Below, one piece after another: positions 55,860-64,000 of a stretch of 64,000 nucleotides of DNA. Below the pieces are notes generated by a model that did not search any database, was not told the DNA's origin, and was given only the letters and a program-made list of their open reading frames with translations. Source of the stretch: Streptomyces sp. SCUT-3. Its GTDB lineage: Bacteria; Actinomycetota; Actinomycetes; Streptomycetales; Streptomycetaceae. The translations under genes and the position numbers were made by a program. Position 1 is the first letter of the stretch. Each line of letters begins with the position of its first letter. The stretch covers positions 1,434,501 through 1,498,500 of the forward strand of contig NZ_CP046907.1 of NCBI RefSeq assembly GCF_014083985.1, in the 5' to 3' direction.

Positions 55860-57359
55860 TCAGCGAGTGGTCTCGGTGACGCGGCTCTCGCGGACGACGG
55901 TGATCCGGACCCGTCCCGGGCCGGCCAGCTCCTCCTGCACCCGCCTGGCCATGTCGCGGGCGATGGCCCGTGCCCGGAGGTCGTCGACCGCCTCGGGGCG
56001 GACCATCACCCGGACCTCCCGGCCGGCCTGCACCGCGTACGCCTTCTCGACCCCCTCGTACGAGGCCGCGATCCGCTCCAGCCCCTGCAGCCGGCGCACG
56101 TACGTCTCCAGCGACTCCCGGCGCGCCCCGGGCCGGCCTCCCGAGACGGCGTCCGCGACCTGGACGAGCACCGCCTCGACCGTTCGGGGCTCGATCTCGT
56201 CGTGGTGCGCCGCGATGGCGTGCACGACCTTCTCCGACTCGCCGAAACGGCGTGCGGCCTCCGCCCCGACGGCCGCGTGGCTGCCCTCCGCCCGGCGGGT
56301 CAGCGCCTTGCCGACGTCGTGCAGCAGCGCGCCGCGCCTGGCCAGCTGCGGGTCGGCGCCCAGTTCGCTCGCCAGCATCGCCGCCAGGCGGCCGGACTCC
56401 ACCAGGTGGGCCAGGACGTTCTGCCCGTAGGAGGTCCGGTACCGCAGCCGCCCCAGGAGGGCCACCAGCTCGGGGTGCATGTCGGTGATGCCGGCGTCGG
56501 TGACCGCGTCCTCGCCGGCCCTCAGGCAGCGCCGCTCGACCTCGGCGCGGCTGCGCTCGTACGCCTCCTCGATCCGGGGCGGGTTGATGCGTCCGTCGGC
56601 GACCAGTGCCTCCAGCGCCAGGCGGGCGGTCTCGCGCCGCACCGGGTCGAAGCAGGAGAGCAGCACGGCCCCGGGGGTGTCGTCCACTAGCAGGTCCACC
56701 CCGGTCACCGATTCGAAGCTGCGGATGTTGCGGCCCTCCCGGCCGATGATCCGGGCCTTCATGTCGTCCCCGGGGAGGGGCAGCACGGACACCACCGCCT
56801 CGGTGGTCCGCTCGCCGGCGATCCGCTGGAGCACCCCGGCCAGGATCCGACGGGCCCGCGCCTCCCCCTCGCGGCGGGCCTCCTCCTCGATCTCCCGGAC
56901 GGTCGCCGCCGCCTCCAGCACGGCCCGGTCCTCCGCGGCGCGCACGATCTCCGCCCTGGCCTCCCGCACCGTCATCGCGGCGGTCCGCTCGAGGATCCGG
57001 CGGCGGTCCGCCTCGGCCTCCGCCAGTTCGGCGCGGCGGCGGTCCAGCGCGCCGAGTTCCTCGGCCAGCCTCAGGCTGCGGGCGCGCAGTTCCTCCGTCT
57101 CGGCGTCCAGCCGCGCCTCGCGGTCGGCCAGCCGCTGCTCCCGGCGCTCCAGGTCGGCCCGCAGCTCGCGGGCCTCCTCGCGGGCGGCGGCGCGGACCCC
57201 GGCGGCCTCCGCCTCCGCTGCGGACCGCACCTCCTCGCGCACGCGGCGCAACCGGCGCAGCTGCGCCGCGGTGCCGGCGGCCAGCACCGCCAGGGCGACG
57301 GCCACCGCGACGGCCGATCCCGCGGGCAGCGGGAAGCTGCCCACCAGCGCGACGCCCAT
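55860..57359 (-). CDS. rny: Ribonuclease Y
   Basis: A 499-residue membrane-anchored endoribonuclease. A single N-terminal helix (AGSAVAVAVALAVLAAGTAA) leads to a very long Arg/Glu/Ala coiled coil (~residues 35-190). The KH domain has MKARIIGREGRNIRSFE. The HD domain has the catalytic pair in RGALLHDVGKALT and a further His in HAIAAHHDEIEP. Domain order is that of RNase Y of Bacillus. The ATG at 57359 has GGGGGAGGGG upstream. It lies downstream of recA-recX in the same direction but separated by 119 bases. Confidence 0.92.
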   Translation of the reverse strand: MGVALVGSFPLPAGSAVAVAVALAVLAAGTAAQLRRLRRVREEVRSAAEAEAAGVRAAAREEARELRADLERREQRLADREARLDAETEELRARSLRLAEELGALDRRRAELAEAEADRRRILERTAAMTVREARAEIVRAAEDRAVLEAAATVREIEEEARREGEARARRILAGVLQRIAGERTTEAVVSVLPLPGDDMKARIIGREGRNIRSFESVTGVDLLVDDTPGAVLLSCFDPVRRETARLALEALVADGRINPPRIEEAYERSRAEVERRCLRAGEDAVTDAGITDMHPELVALLGRLRYRTSYGQNVLAHLVESGRLAAMLASELGADPQLARRGALLHDVGKALTRRAEGSHAAVGAEAARRFGESEKVVHAIAAHHDEIEPRTVEAVLVQVADAVSGGRPGARRESLETYVRRLQGLERIAASYEGVEKAYAVQAGREVRVMVRPEAVDDLRARAIARDMARRVQEELAGPGRVRITVVRESRVTETTR

Positions 57360-57478
57360 GGCCCCTCCCCCGAACCGTCCCTCACCGTACGTGGGCCATT
57401 GTCGACGCAAAGGAACGACGGGGGAACCGTACGCGCCGGTTTCACCCGTCCCTTCCTTTTTCTTCCCCGCCGGGTCCG

Positions 57479-58063
57479 TCAGTCCGGGAGGTGCTCCTGG
57501 AGGAACTCCGGGTCCTCGCCCTCCTCCTCGAGCGCCCTGCGGACGACCCGGAGGGCGAGGCCCTCGGAGTAGCCCTTGCGGGCCAGCATTCCGGCAAGGC
57601 GGCGGACCCTTCGCTCCCGGTCCAGACCGCGGGTGGCCCGCAGCTTGCGGTCCACCAGTTCTCGGGCGGTGGCCTCTTCCCGGTCCGGGTCGAGTTGTCC
57701 GACGGCCCGGTCGACCAGTTCGGAGTCGACGCCGCGGACGCGCAGCTCGCGGGCGAGGGCCCGCCGGGCCAGGCCCCGGCCCCGGTGCCGGGACTCGACC
57801 CAGGCGTCGGCGAACGCCCGGTCGTCGATGAGCCCGACGTCCTCGAAGCGGGACAGCACCTTCTCCGCCGCGTCCTCGGGGATGCCCTTGCGGCGCATGG
57901 CCTCGGCGAGTTGGCCGCGGGTGCGGGGGGTTCCGGTGAGCAGCCTCAGGCAGAGATTGCGGGCGGCCTCCTCCGGGTCCGCCGGGACCTCGGGCTCCCG
58001 CGCCCTCCGCGGCGGCTCCCGCCCGTCCGTGGACCCGGCGGAGCCGCCGCCTCTCCTCGCCAC
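57479..58063 (-). CDS. recX: RecA regulatory protein RecX
   Basis: A 194-residue all-helical inhibitor that caps RecA filaments. Three RecX helical repeats are visible: ARNLCLRLLTGTPRTRGQLAEAMRRKGIP; VGLIDDRAFADAWVESRHRGRG; VDRKLRATRGLDRERRVRRLAGMLARKGYSEGLALRVVRRAL. It begins 5 bases after the recA stop, so the two are co-transcribed and probably translationally coupled, sharing SOS control. Confidence 0.95.
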   Translation of the reverse strand: MARRGGGSAGSTDGREPPRRAREPEVPADPEEAARNLCLRLLTGTPRTRGQLAEAMRRKGIPEDAAEKVLSRFEDVGLIDDRAFADAWVESRHRGRGLARRALARELRVRGVDSELVDRAVGQLDPDREEATARELVDRKLRATRGLDRERRVRRLAGMLARKGYSEGLALRVVRRALEEEGEDPEFLQEHLPD

Positions 58064-58068
58064 CGCGC

Positions 58069-59235
58069 TCAGGCCTTGGTCGCGGCCGTCGCCTTGGTGG
58101 CCCGGACCGCCTTGGTGGCCGTGGTGGCCTTGCCCGCGGGAGCAGCCGCAGCGGCGGGCGCGGCGGCGGGAGCGGTGCCCGCGGGGGCCTCCTTGCCGGC
58201 CTTGTCCGCCTCGGTGGCGCCGTCGGCGGCCGCCTCGGGCTTGACCCCGATGCCGAGCTTCTCCTTGATCTTCCTCTCGATCTCGTCGGCGAGGTCGGGG
58301 TTGTCCTTGAGGAAGTTGCGCGAGTTCTCCTTGCCCTGGCCGAGCTGGTCGCCCTCGTAGGTGTACCAGGCGCCGGACTTGCGGACGAAGCCGTGCTCGA
58401 CGCCCATGTCGAGCAGGCCGCCCTCGCGGCTGATGCCCTGGCCGTAGAGGATGTCGAACTCGGCCTGCTTGAAGGGCGGAGCGACCTTGTTCTTGACGAC
58501 CTTGACGCGGGTGCGGTTGCCGACGGCCTCGGTGCCGTCCTTGAGGGTCTCGATGCGGCGGATGTCCAGGCGCACCGAGGCGTAGAACTTCAGCGCCCGG
58601 CCACCGGTGGTGGTCTCCGGGGAGCCGAACATCACGCCGACCTTCTCGCGCAGCTGGTTGATGAAGATCGCGGTGGTCTTGGACTGGTTGAGCGCACCGG
58701 TGATCTTGCGCAGGGCCTGGCTCATCAGCCGGGCCTGCAGGCCGACGTGGGAGTCGCCCATCTCGCCCTCGATCTCGGCGCGCGGCACCAGGGCGGCCAC
58801 CGAGTCGATGACGATCAGGTCGAGCGCGCCCGAGCGGATCAGCATGTCGGTGATCTCGAGGGCCTGCTCGCCGGTGTCGGGCTGGGAGAGGATGAGGGAG
58901 TCGGTGTCCACACCGAGCTTCCTGGCGTACTCGGGGTCCAGGGCGTGCTCGGCGTCGACGAACGCCACCGTGCCGCCGGCCCTCTGGGCGTTGGCGACGG
59001 CGTGCAGGGTCAGGGTGGTCTTGCCGGAGGACTCCGGGCCGTACACCTCGACCACCCGGCCGCGGGGCAGGCCGCCCACGCCGAGGGCGACGTCGAGCGC
59101 GGTCGACCCGGTGGGGATGACCTCGATCGGCTCGTGCACCTTGTCGCCGAGACGCATGACGGCGCCCTTGCCGAACTGCCGTTCAATCTGCGCGAGCGCG
59201 GCGTCGAGCGCCTTGTCTCGGTCGGTTCCTGCCAT
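58069..59235 (-). CDS. recA: Recombinase RecA
   Basis: A 388-residue recombinase that forms filaments on single-stranded DNA, exchanges strands and activates LexA cleavage. Walker A is [17 protein letters not shown], Walker [14 protein letters not shown]. The DNA loops cover [12 protein letters not shown] (L1) and [25 protein letters not shown] (L2). The C-terminal ~50 residues are an Ala/Thr/Lys-rich extension, as in other Streptomyces. The ATG at 59235 has GGAAG upstream. An SOS box and TTGACA lie 115-140 bases upstream, overlapping the end of the preceding gene's spacer. Confidence 0.98.
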   Translation of the reverse strand: MAGTDRDKALDAALAQIERQFGKGAVMRLGDKVHEPIEVIPTGSTALDVALGVGGLPRGRVVEVYGPESSGKTTLTLHAVANAQRAGGTVAFVDAEHALDPEYARKLGVDTDSLILSQPDTGEQALEITDMLIRSGALDLIVIDSVAALVPRAEIEGEMGDSHVGLQARLMSQALRKITGALNQSKTTAIFINQLREKVGVMFGSPETTTGGRALKFYASVRLDIRRIETLKDGTEAVGNRTRVKVVKNKVAPPFKQAEFDILYGQGISREGGLLDMGVEHGFVRKSGAWYTYEGDQLGQGKENSRNFLKDNPDLADEIERKIKEKLGIGVKPEAAADGATEADKAGKEAPAGTAPAAAPAAAAAPAGKATTATKAVRATKATAATKA

Positions 59236-59350
59236 GGCTTCCACCCGGTTTGCTTGAGTCGATCGCTTCACATCCACCGACGCTACTGCCTGGCACTGAC
59301 AGAGCGGGGGGACGAGGGCCGGGCTGTGGAAAACCCGGCCCCCCTCATGA

Positions 59351-59376
59351 GAATGCTTGTTCGATTTTCGTGTCAA
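59351..59376 (-). promoter_or_regulatory. recA SOS promoter: LexA box and -35
   Basis: On the minus strand TTGACA (59376-59371) is a good -35. It is followed by CGAACAAGCATTC (59363-59351), close to the known Streptomyces recA SOS box GAACATCCATTC. The operator lies between -35 and -10, where LexA would block polymerase. Confidence 0.85.
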
Positions 59377-59392
59377 GCCGCCACGCGGACGG

Positions 59393-60613
59393 TCAGCGCC
59401 GGATCCGCCGGTACACCGCCCGGCGCGCCCGGGCGAGCAGCGCCGACTCCCGCCGACGCCGCGGATTCGGCCGGTGGGCCCGCGGGTCGGTGACGTCGTA
59501 GCGCTTGACGTAGGCGCCGAGGAAGCCCTGGAGGGTGGCCGTGGCCGGGATCGCGATCAGGGCCCCCACCGCCCCCAGCAGCGCGGTGCCCGCGATCACC
59601 GAGCCGAAGGCGACCGCGGGGTGGATGTTCACGGTCCGCGCGGTGATCCTCGGCTGCAGCACGTAGTTCTCGAACTGCTGGTAGACCACGACGAACCCGA
59701 TCACCCACACCGCGTCCCACGGGTCCTGGGTGAAGGCCAGCAGCGCCGGCAGCGCGCCGGCGAAGTAGGTGCCCACCGTGGGCACGAACTGCGAGACGAG
59801 CCCCACCCACACCGCCAGCGCCGACGCGTAGGGCACGCCCAGCGCCTCCAGCAGCACGTAGTGCGCCCCCGCCGACACCAGGGCCATCAGCCCGCGCGAG
59901 TACAGGTAGCCGCCGGTCTTGGCGACCGCGATCTCCCAGGCCCGCAGCACCTCCGCCTGGCGGTGCGGCGGCAGCACCGAGCACAGCGTCCGGCGCAGCC
60001 GCGGCCCGTCGGCGGCGAAGTAGAAGGCGAACAGGCCGATGGTCAGCGTCTGGAACAGGCCGCCCAGGAGCGTGGCGGACAGCCCCCACACGTCACTGGC
60101 GTTCTGCTGCACGTAGTTGCGCAGCCAGTCCGAGCCGAGCACGTCCCGCTGGACGTCGCCCAGGGAGATGTCGGTGCGGAAGGTGGCATTGATCCAGGAG
60201 ACCAGTGCGTCGATGTAGTCGGGCAGGTCCTTGGCGATGGTGCTCAACTGGTCCACGACCAGCGAGCCCAGCGCCGTGACGAACAGGGCGACGGCCGTGA
60301 ACACCCCCAGGAAGACCAGGGCGGTGGCCAGTCCCCGGCGCATCCCCCGCTCCGCCATCCAGTCCACCGCGGGCTCGACCGCCAGGGCCAGGAAGAAGGC
60401 GATCAGGACGTTCAGCAGCAGCCCGATCAGCTGGTGGAACGCCCAGTTGCCGAGCTGGAAGACTCCGAAGAGGGCGAGCGCGAGGACCATCGCGCGGGGC
60501 AGCCAGGGCGGCATGCCCACCCGGTCCGGCACGGCCTCGGGAGCGGGGTCGGAGGCGGGGCCGTCGTTCTGCGGCTTCTCGGTGTGCGCGTCCACCCCGC
60601 AAGTCTGGCCCAT
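59393..60613 (-). CDS. AI-2E family permease
   Basis: A protein of about 406 residues in the AI-2E (PerM/TqsA-like) transporter family. About eight helices occur in the usual clusters: [54 protein letters not shown], then later [41 protein letters not shown] and [20 protein letters not shown]. The FVPTVGTY and [12 protein letters not shown] motifs are the family signature. Substrates vary; despite the name, AI-2 export has been shown for few members. The ATG at 60613 is chosen; a GTG at 60595 is possible. It ends only 17 bases before the recA -35 box. Confidence 0.88.
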   Translation of the reverse strand: MGQTCGVDAHTEKPQNDGPASDPAPEAVPDRVGMPPWLPRAMVLALALFGVFQLGNWAFHQLIGLLLNVLIAFFLALAVEPAVDWMAERGMRRGLATALVFLGVFTAVALFVTALGSLVVDQLSTIAKDLPDYIDALVSWINATFRTDISLGDVQRDVLGSDWLRNYVQQNASDVWGLSATLLGGLFQTLTIGLFAFYFAADGPRLRRTLCSVLPPHRQAEVLRAWEIAVAKTGGYLYSRGLMALVSAGAHYVLLEALGVPYASALAVWVGLVSQFVPTVGTYFAGALPALLAFTQDPWDAVWVIGFVVVYQQFENYVLQPRITARTVNIHPAVAFGSVIAGTALLGAVGALIAIPATATLQGFLGAYVKRYDVTDPRAHRPNPRRRRESALLARARRAVYRRIRR

Positions 60614-60677
60614 GCGCGGCACCCCGCACGAAGGGGCCTCGTGCGGACCCGGCGCGGCGGGGCCCGGCGGGCCCGGC

Positions 60678-60872
60678 TCAGCGCCGCGCCGCGGGGACGT
60701 CCACGGCCGCGCACACTGCGCGCCACACGTCCTTGGCCTCCCAGCCGGCGTCCAGCGCCTCGTGCACCGTGCGGCCCCCCAACTCGGACATCACGTGGTC
60801 GCGGGCGAAGGTGTCGGCGTAGGCCGCGCCGAAGTGTTCGCCCATCCTGCGCCAGAACTCGGTCAACCGCAT
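60678..60872 (-). CDS. DUF3046 family small protein
   Basis: A 64-residue actinobacterial protein of unknown function found close to recA. Conserved pattern: MRLTEFWRRMGEHFG, YADTFARDHVMSELGGRTVHEALDAGWEAKDVWRAVC. It looks like a small helical domain. The ATG at 60872 starts the family consensus exactly. Short G/C repeats fill the spacer to azlD. Confidence 0.9.
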   Translation of the reverse strand: MRLTEFWRRMGEHFGAAYADTFARDHVMSELGGRTVHEALDAGWEAKDVWRAVCAAVDVPAARR

Positions 60873-60972
60873 GCGACCAGTATCCCCGCCCCGCAGCGGC
60901 CGGCCGCCCCCGCCGGCCCCCGGCCGCTCCGGTCGGCCGGCGGATCGGCCGGCGGGTCGGCCGGTCAGCCGG

Positions 60973-61278
60973 TCAGCCGGTCAGCAGGCGCAGCCCCGCG
61001 GTGGTCGCGACGGCGGCGCCGATCACCACCAGGAAGGGCGCCCGGAGCAACAGGGCCACCGCCGCGGCCGCCAGGCCGGCGGCCCGGGTCGCCGCGACCG
61101 GCCACTCGGCGCCGAAGGTCTGCACAGCGGTGAGCGCTGCCAGCAGGGCCAGCGGCACGAGCGCGGCCAGACGGCGCACCAGGGGGTGCTCCAGCCGGGC
61201 CGCCGGCAGGGAGAGGCCCAGGAGCTTGACCGCGTAGCAGCCCACGGCGGTCACGCCGATCGCGATCCACGCGGTCAC
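60973..61278 (-). CDS. azlD: Branched-chain amino acid exporter subunit AzlD
   Basis: A 101-residue membrane protein with four short helices (WIAIGVTAVGCYAVKLLG; ALVPLALLAALTAV; AAGLAAAAVALLLRAPFLVVIGAAVATT). AzlD is the small partner of AzlC in a two-subunit exporter of branched-chain amino acids. Its GTG overlaps the azlC stop (GTGA), so the genes are coupled. Its stop lies within an 8-bp CCGGTCAG repeat. Confidence 0.88.
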   Translation of the reverse strand: MTAWIAIGVTAVGCYAVKLLGLSLPAARLEHPLVRRLAALVPLALLAALTAVQTFGAEWPVAATRAAGLAAAAVALLLRAPFLVVIGAAVATTAGLRLLTG

Positions 61279-61895
61279 CGCGCCCGCCTCCGTTCCACCA
61301 GCAGCGCCAGGGGGGCGGCGAGCGCCGCGACGAGCACGGGCACCCCCGCCGGCAGGAGGGACAGTCCCGCCACCGCGACGACCACCGCGCCCAGCGCGGT
61401 GGCCCGCTCCGTCCCGCCCTCCCGCAGACGGGGCCACAGCAGGGCGAGGAAGACCGCGGGCCCGGCGGCGTCCAGCCCGTACGCCTGCGGGTCGCCCAGC
61501 GCGTCGGCGCCGAGCGCCCCCAGAAGGGTGCCGAGGTTCCACAGCACGTACAGGGAGACGCCGGTGACGGTGAACCCGATGCGCGCCGCCCGGCGGTCGG
61601 GCTGCGCCAGGGCCACGGCCGCCGTCTCGTCGATGGTCAGCTGGGCGGCGAACGGGCGCACCCAGCGCGGCGGTTCCAGCACCTGGGAGAGCCGCAGCCC
61701 GTAGAAGGCGTTGCGGACGCCGAGGAAGAGCGCGCCCGCCGCCGCAGTGAGCACCCCGCCGCCGGCCCCGAGCGCGCCCACCAGCGCGAACTGCGAGGCG
61801 CCGGTGAAGACCAGCAGGCTCAGCGCGCACGCCTGCGCCACGGTCATCCCCTCGCCCGCCGCCGTCACGCCGAAGGCGAAGCCGGACAGCCCCAC
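61275..61895 (-). CDS. azlC: Exporter subunit AzlC, probable N-terminal frameshift
   Basis: The open frame covers 206 residues of AzlC: GLSGFAFGVTAAGEGMTVAQACALSLLVFTGASQFALVGAL, GVRNAFYGLRLSQVLEPP, LTIDETAAVALAQ. The normal protein begins earlier, with a segment ending RDxLxVGxAVGLSGFAFG. That segment is present in the neighbouring frame (GTG at 62065, running to VVRDSLG), and VGIAVGLSGF continues in this one. One G missing from the run at 61907-61910 explains the break. As written, translation would have to start at the GTG at 61895, which has no ribosome site. The gene may be inactive, or the base may be a sequencing error. Confidence 0.75.
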   Translation of the reverse strand: MGLSGFAFGVTAAGEGMTVAQACALSLLVFTGASQFALVGALGAGGGVLTAAAGALFLGVRNAFYGLRLSQVLEPPRWVRPFAAQLTIDETAAVALAQPDRRAARIGFTVTGVSLYVLWNLGTLLGALGADALGDPQAYGLDAAGPAVFLALLWPRLREGGTERATALGAVVVAVAGLSLLPAGVPVLVAALAAPLALLVERRRAR

Positions 61896-62154
61896 CGCGA
61901 TCCCGACCCCAGCGAGTCCCGGACGACCGCGCGGTCGTCGCGCGCGCCGGTGCCGCGGGGCGGGCGGCCCCCGTCGCCGGAACCGCCCCGTGCGCGGGCG
62001 GCCGGGGGCGCGGACGGGCCCGCGGGCGGGGGCGGGGCGGGAGGGTTTTCGGGTATCGCGCTCACCCGTGCAGGTTATGCGGGCCTCCGGCTCCGGCCCC
62101 GCACGGCCCCTGCGCGACCCCCCGCACCACGCCGCGCACCGCCCCGTCGGACCT

Positions 62155-62253
62155 GGCGGAAGACGGCGGGCCCCGGCGGAAGACGGCGGGCCCCGGCGGA
62201 AGACGGCGGGCCCCGGCGGAAGACGGCGGGCCCCGGCGGAAGACGGCGGGCCC
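62155..62253. repeat. Five-copy 20-bp tandem repeat
   Basis: GGCGGAAGACGGCGGGCCCC is repeated at 62155, 62175, 62195, 62215 and 62235 (last copy one base different). The array is non-coding, between the stop of the S8 protease and the upstream end of azlC. There are no spacers, so it is not a CRISPR. Such minisatellites vary in copy number between strains. Confidence 0.95.
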
Positions 62254-62261
62254 AGCGGGTC

Positions 62262-63872
62262 TCAGTCACCGGGGCCCGGGATCCGGGCCACTCCGCGGGC
62301 GCCGAGGGAACGATTCAGCAACTCCTGGAGCCGGTCGGGCGACGCGTCCGGGTGGCGCGCCGCGATGACCGCCACCACCCCGCTGACGTGGGCGGCGGCC
62401 ATGGACGTGCCCGACAGGGCCGCGTACCGCCCCCCGGGCCAGGCCGAGACCACCTGGTCCCCGGGACCGCCGTACGGGTCCCCGCCGGGCGCGGCGGGCC
62501 AGCCGCGCCCGGCGGCGTGGTTGGAGTAGGCGGGGCGCGTGCCCCCCGGGCCGACGGCGGTGACCCCGAGGACGCCGGGCAGCTCCCCCGGCAGCCGGAC
62601 GCACTCGGGGCCCAGCCTGCGGGCCCGCGGCCGGACTCCGTCGGGGTGGTCGTGCGGGCTGCGCCCGTCGACGCGGACCGCGTCCAGGTCCTGGCCGTCG
62701 TTGCCGGCCGAGGTCACCACCACCGCGCCGCGGGAGCGCGCGTACGCCACGGCCCGGCCGACGGCCTCGATCAGGGCGGCCTGGTCCGGGTCGCCGGGGC
62801 AGTTGTACTTCCACGGGTCGGCGAAGTAACTGTTGTTGATCACCCGGGCGCCGTTGTCCGCGGCCCACAGCAGGCCGCAGACGATGTTCTCCGTGTAGTA
62901 CTGCCCCGCGTCGCCCAGGAGCCGGACGGCGGCGATCCGCGCCCCCCGGCGCCACTCCGGCCACGCCGCGCCCGTCGCGGGCCGCGGCGACGGTGGCGGC
63001 GACGTGGGTGCCGTGCCCGCCGTCGGCCGGCCGGGACAGCGGGCGCCACGCCCCGGGGGAGCCGTCGGCCCGGCCGTGGACGCAGGACGCCGAGTGCCGC
63101 GGGTCCACCGCGGCGCGCAGGTCGGGTGGGTGTCGTCGACGCCGGAGTCCAGGACGGCCACCAGGACGCGCTGCAGCGCACGCCGCGGGACGGCGGCGTC
63201 CTCGGCCCCCACCATGGCGAGGTTCCAGGTCCCGCGCTCACCCGGATCGGGCACCGGCGGAGGCTCGTCGGCCCCCGCCGGTGCCCACGGGCGGCGCACT
63301 CCGCCCTCGCCGCTCTCACCGTCCTCACCGCTCCTGCCGCCCTCACCGCCCTCGCCGGCCACGGGGAGACCGGGCTCCCTGCCGTCGCGCGGCAGGGCGG
63401 GGGCGGCGGCGTCCGCCCTGCCGCGCTCCTGCGGGGCCGACAGGGCCGAGGCGGCGGGCGACAGCCGCGGGGCGGCCGCCGGAGCGGGCCGGCCGCTGCG
63501 GGGCCGGGCCGCCGTCACGGCGGGCGGGACGGCGGCCAGCGGTGCCGTGCGGGTGGCGCCCGCGGCGCGGACGCCCGGGGCGTTCCTCAGCCGGGCGGCG
63601 AAGTCCGGGGCGGAGGACCAGGCCAGGACCGTGCCGATCTGCCGGTGGACGGTGCCGGGCCGCCCGCCCGCCTCGCGCACGGCGCGGACCGCGGCCCCGG
63701 CCCCGGCGGCGTCCGCCCGGGAGGCGACCACGAGGTAGCTGATCCAGCGGCGCGCCCCGGTCCCGCCCGGTGCCGCGCCGAGCAGCAGGGCGAGCAGGGC
63801 CAGCAGCACCAGGACGTGCAGCGCGCCCGCGGCCCCTGCGCCCCTTCGGCGGTCCGCATGCTGCCCAAGCAC
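62262..63872 (-). CDS. Subtilisin-family (S8) serine protease, two compensating frameshifts
   Basis: A 536-residue open frame. A signal or anchor helix (LHVLVLLALLALLLGAAPGG) is followed by a prodomain-like region (YLVVASRADAAGAGAAVRAV) and a Pro/Ala/Gly linker. The catalytic Asp is in VLVAVLDSGVDDTHP. The oxyanion Asn region is VVVTSAGNDGQDLDAV and the Ser is in LSGTSMAAAHVSGVVAVIAARHPD. The catalytic His block (GGHGTHVAATVAA) is encoded, but in the neighbouring frame (about 62948-63123). A base seems missing near 63124-63126 and one extra in the C6 run at 62942-62947. As written the protein lacks its His and would be inactive. Without the two indels it would be a normal subtilase. Confidence 0.82.
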   Translation of the reverse strand: MLGQHADRRRGAGAAGALHVLVLLALLALLLGAAPGGTGARRWISYLVVASRADAAGAGAAVRAVREAGGRPGTVHRQIGTVLAWSSAPDFAARLRNAPGVRAAGATRTAPLAAVPPAVTAARPRSGRPAPAAAPRLSPAASALSAPQERGRADAAAPALPRDGREPGLPVAGEGGEGGRSGEDGESGEGGVRRPWAPAGADEPPPVPDPGERGTWNLAMVGAEDAAVPRRALQRVLVAVLDSGVDDTHPTCAPRWTRGTRRPASTAGPTAPPGRGARCPGRPTAGTAPTSPPPSPRPATGAAWPEWRRGARIAAVRLLGDAGQYYTENIVCGLLWAADNGARVINNSYFADPWKYNCPGDPDQAALIEAVGRAVAYARSRGAVVVTSAGNDGQDLDAVRVDGRSPHDHPDGVRPRARRLGPECVRLPGELPGVLGVTAVGPGGTRPAYSNHAAGRGWPAAPGGDPYGGPGDQVVSAWPGGRYAALSGTSMAAAHVSGVVAVIAARHPDASPDRLQELLNRSLGARGVARIPGPGD

Positions 63873-64000
63873 CTTCGCTCCCGGAGTCGGCCGGTCCCGG
63901 GGCGCCCCGGGGACTGTGGCCGATACTAGGGGCTTTTCTTCGTAAATACGGTCATTTCGCCCCCTGGCGTGGGGTCCGTCCCGGTTGTCGGTGCGGCACG
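63873..64000 (-). promoter_or_regulatory. Upstream region of the S8 protease
   Basis: The last 128 bases contain an A/T-rich patch (about 63923-63960). Minus-strand TAGTAT (63928-63923) could be a -10, but no properly spaced -35 was found. No gene start from beyond the window is visible. Confidence 0.3.

Noticed and set aside
62155-62253. Tandem repeats that might be a CRISPR array
   Set aside because: Units are directly adjacent with no spacers, and no cas gene is in the window.

Overview
The window is a very GC-rich actinobacterial chromosome segment with strong third-position G/C bias. Almost every recognisable gene is Streptomyces-like. The principal sigma factor gene hrdB lies beside the sporulation regulator whiH, and gene order runs parE, protease, hrdB, whiH ... 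recQ-like, rnhB ... nrdJ, nrdR, lexA, dinG-like, IucA/IucC ... hflX, rshA, dapF, miaA ... miaB ... gluK, gluR, gluABCD ... recX, recA. From memory this matches the Streptomyces coelicolor core block around SCO5769-SCO5822. A sporulating member of the Streptomycetaceae is the best reading. No rRNA, tRNA or CRISPR array was recognised.

Layout. 1-8.3 kb: a sucrase/ferredoxin-like protein, a DUF485 membrane protein, parE, a small Cys-rich conserved protein, a secreted trypsin-like protease, hrdB and whiH. 8.5-21.5 kb: housekeeping and unknown genes, including a NUDIX protein with an NrtR-type winged helix, an S33-type hydrolase, a DUF4192 protein with a damaged 5' end, a RecQ helicase with a phosphoribosyltransferase-like tail, RNase HII, a large DUF4173/DUF4153-type membrane protein, an ADP-ribosylglycohydrolase, a DUF4937 protein and an arylamine N-acetyltransferase. 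21.6-24.1 kb: a small accessory insert made of a decayed IS630-family element and an orphan coiled-coil protein. 24.2-31.2 kb: a DNA-precursor and SOS block (nrdJ, nrdR with paired NrdR boxes, lexA with its own LexA box, DinG-like helicase). 31.3-45 kb: an iron-box-controlled NIS siderophore synthetase, a protease lipoprotein, hflX, rshA, dapF, miaA, a two-gene unit of a membrane repeat protein plus a dihydropteroate-synthase-like protein, and miaB. 45-54 kb: a glutamate sensing and uptake locus. 54-64 kb: a flavin monooxygenase, RNase Y, recA-recX with an SOS box, an AI-2E-type permease, DUF3046, azlCD and a subtilisin-type protease.

The most interesting part is the glutamate locus. Besides the gluABCD importer and the divergent gluRK two-component system, there is a single-polypeptide receptor kinase at 46132-48027. 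It has a cytoplasmic Ser/Thr kinase, one membrane helix and an extracellular domain closely resembling GluB, the importer's own binding protein. This looks like a one-protein counterpart of the mycobacterial GlnH-GlnX-PknG amino-acid sensing pathway.

Four single-base frame disruptions fall in otherwise conserved genes: DUF4192, azlC, and two in the S8 protease. All lie at or next to short G/C homopolymers, and the IS630 transposase has several more. They could be real decay or systematic homopolymer errors in the assembly; only read-level data can decide.
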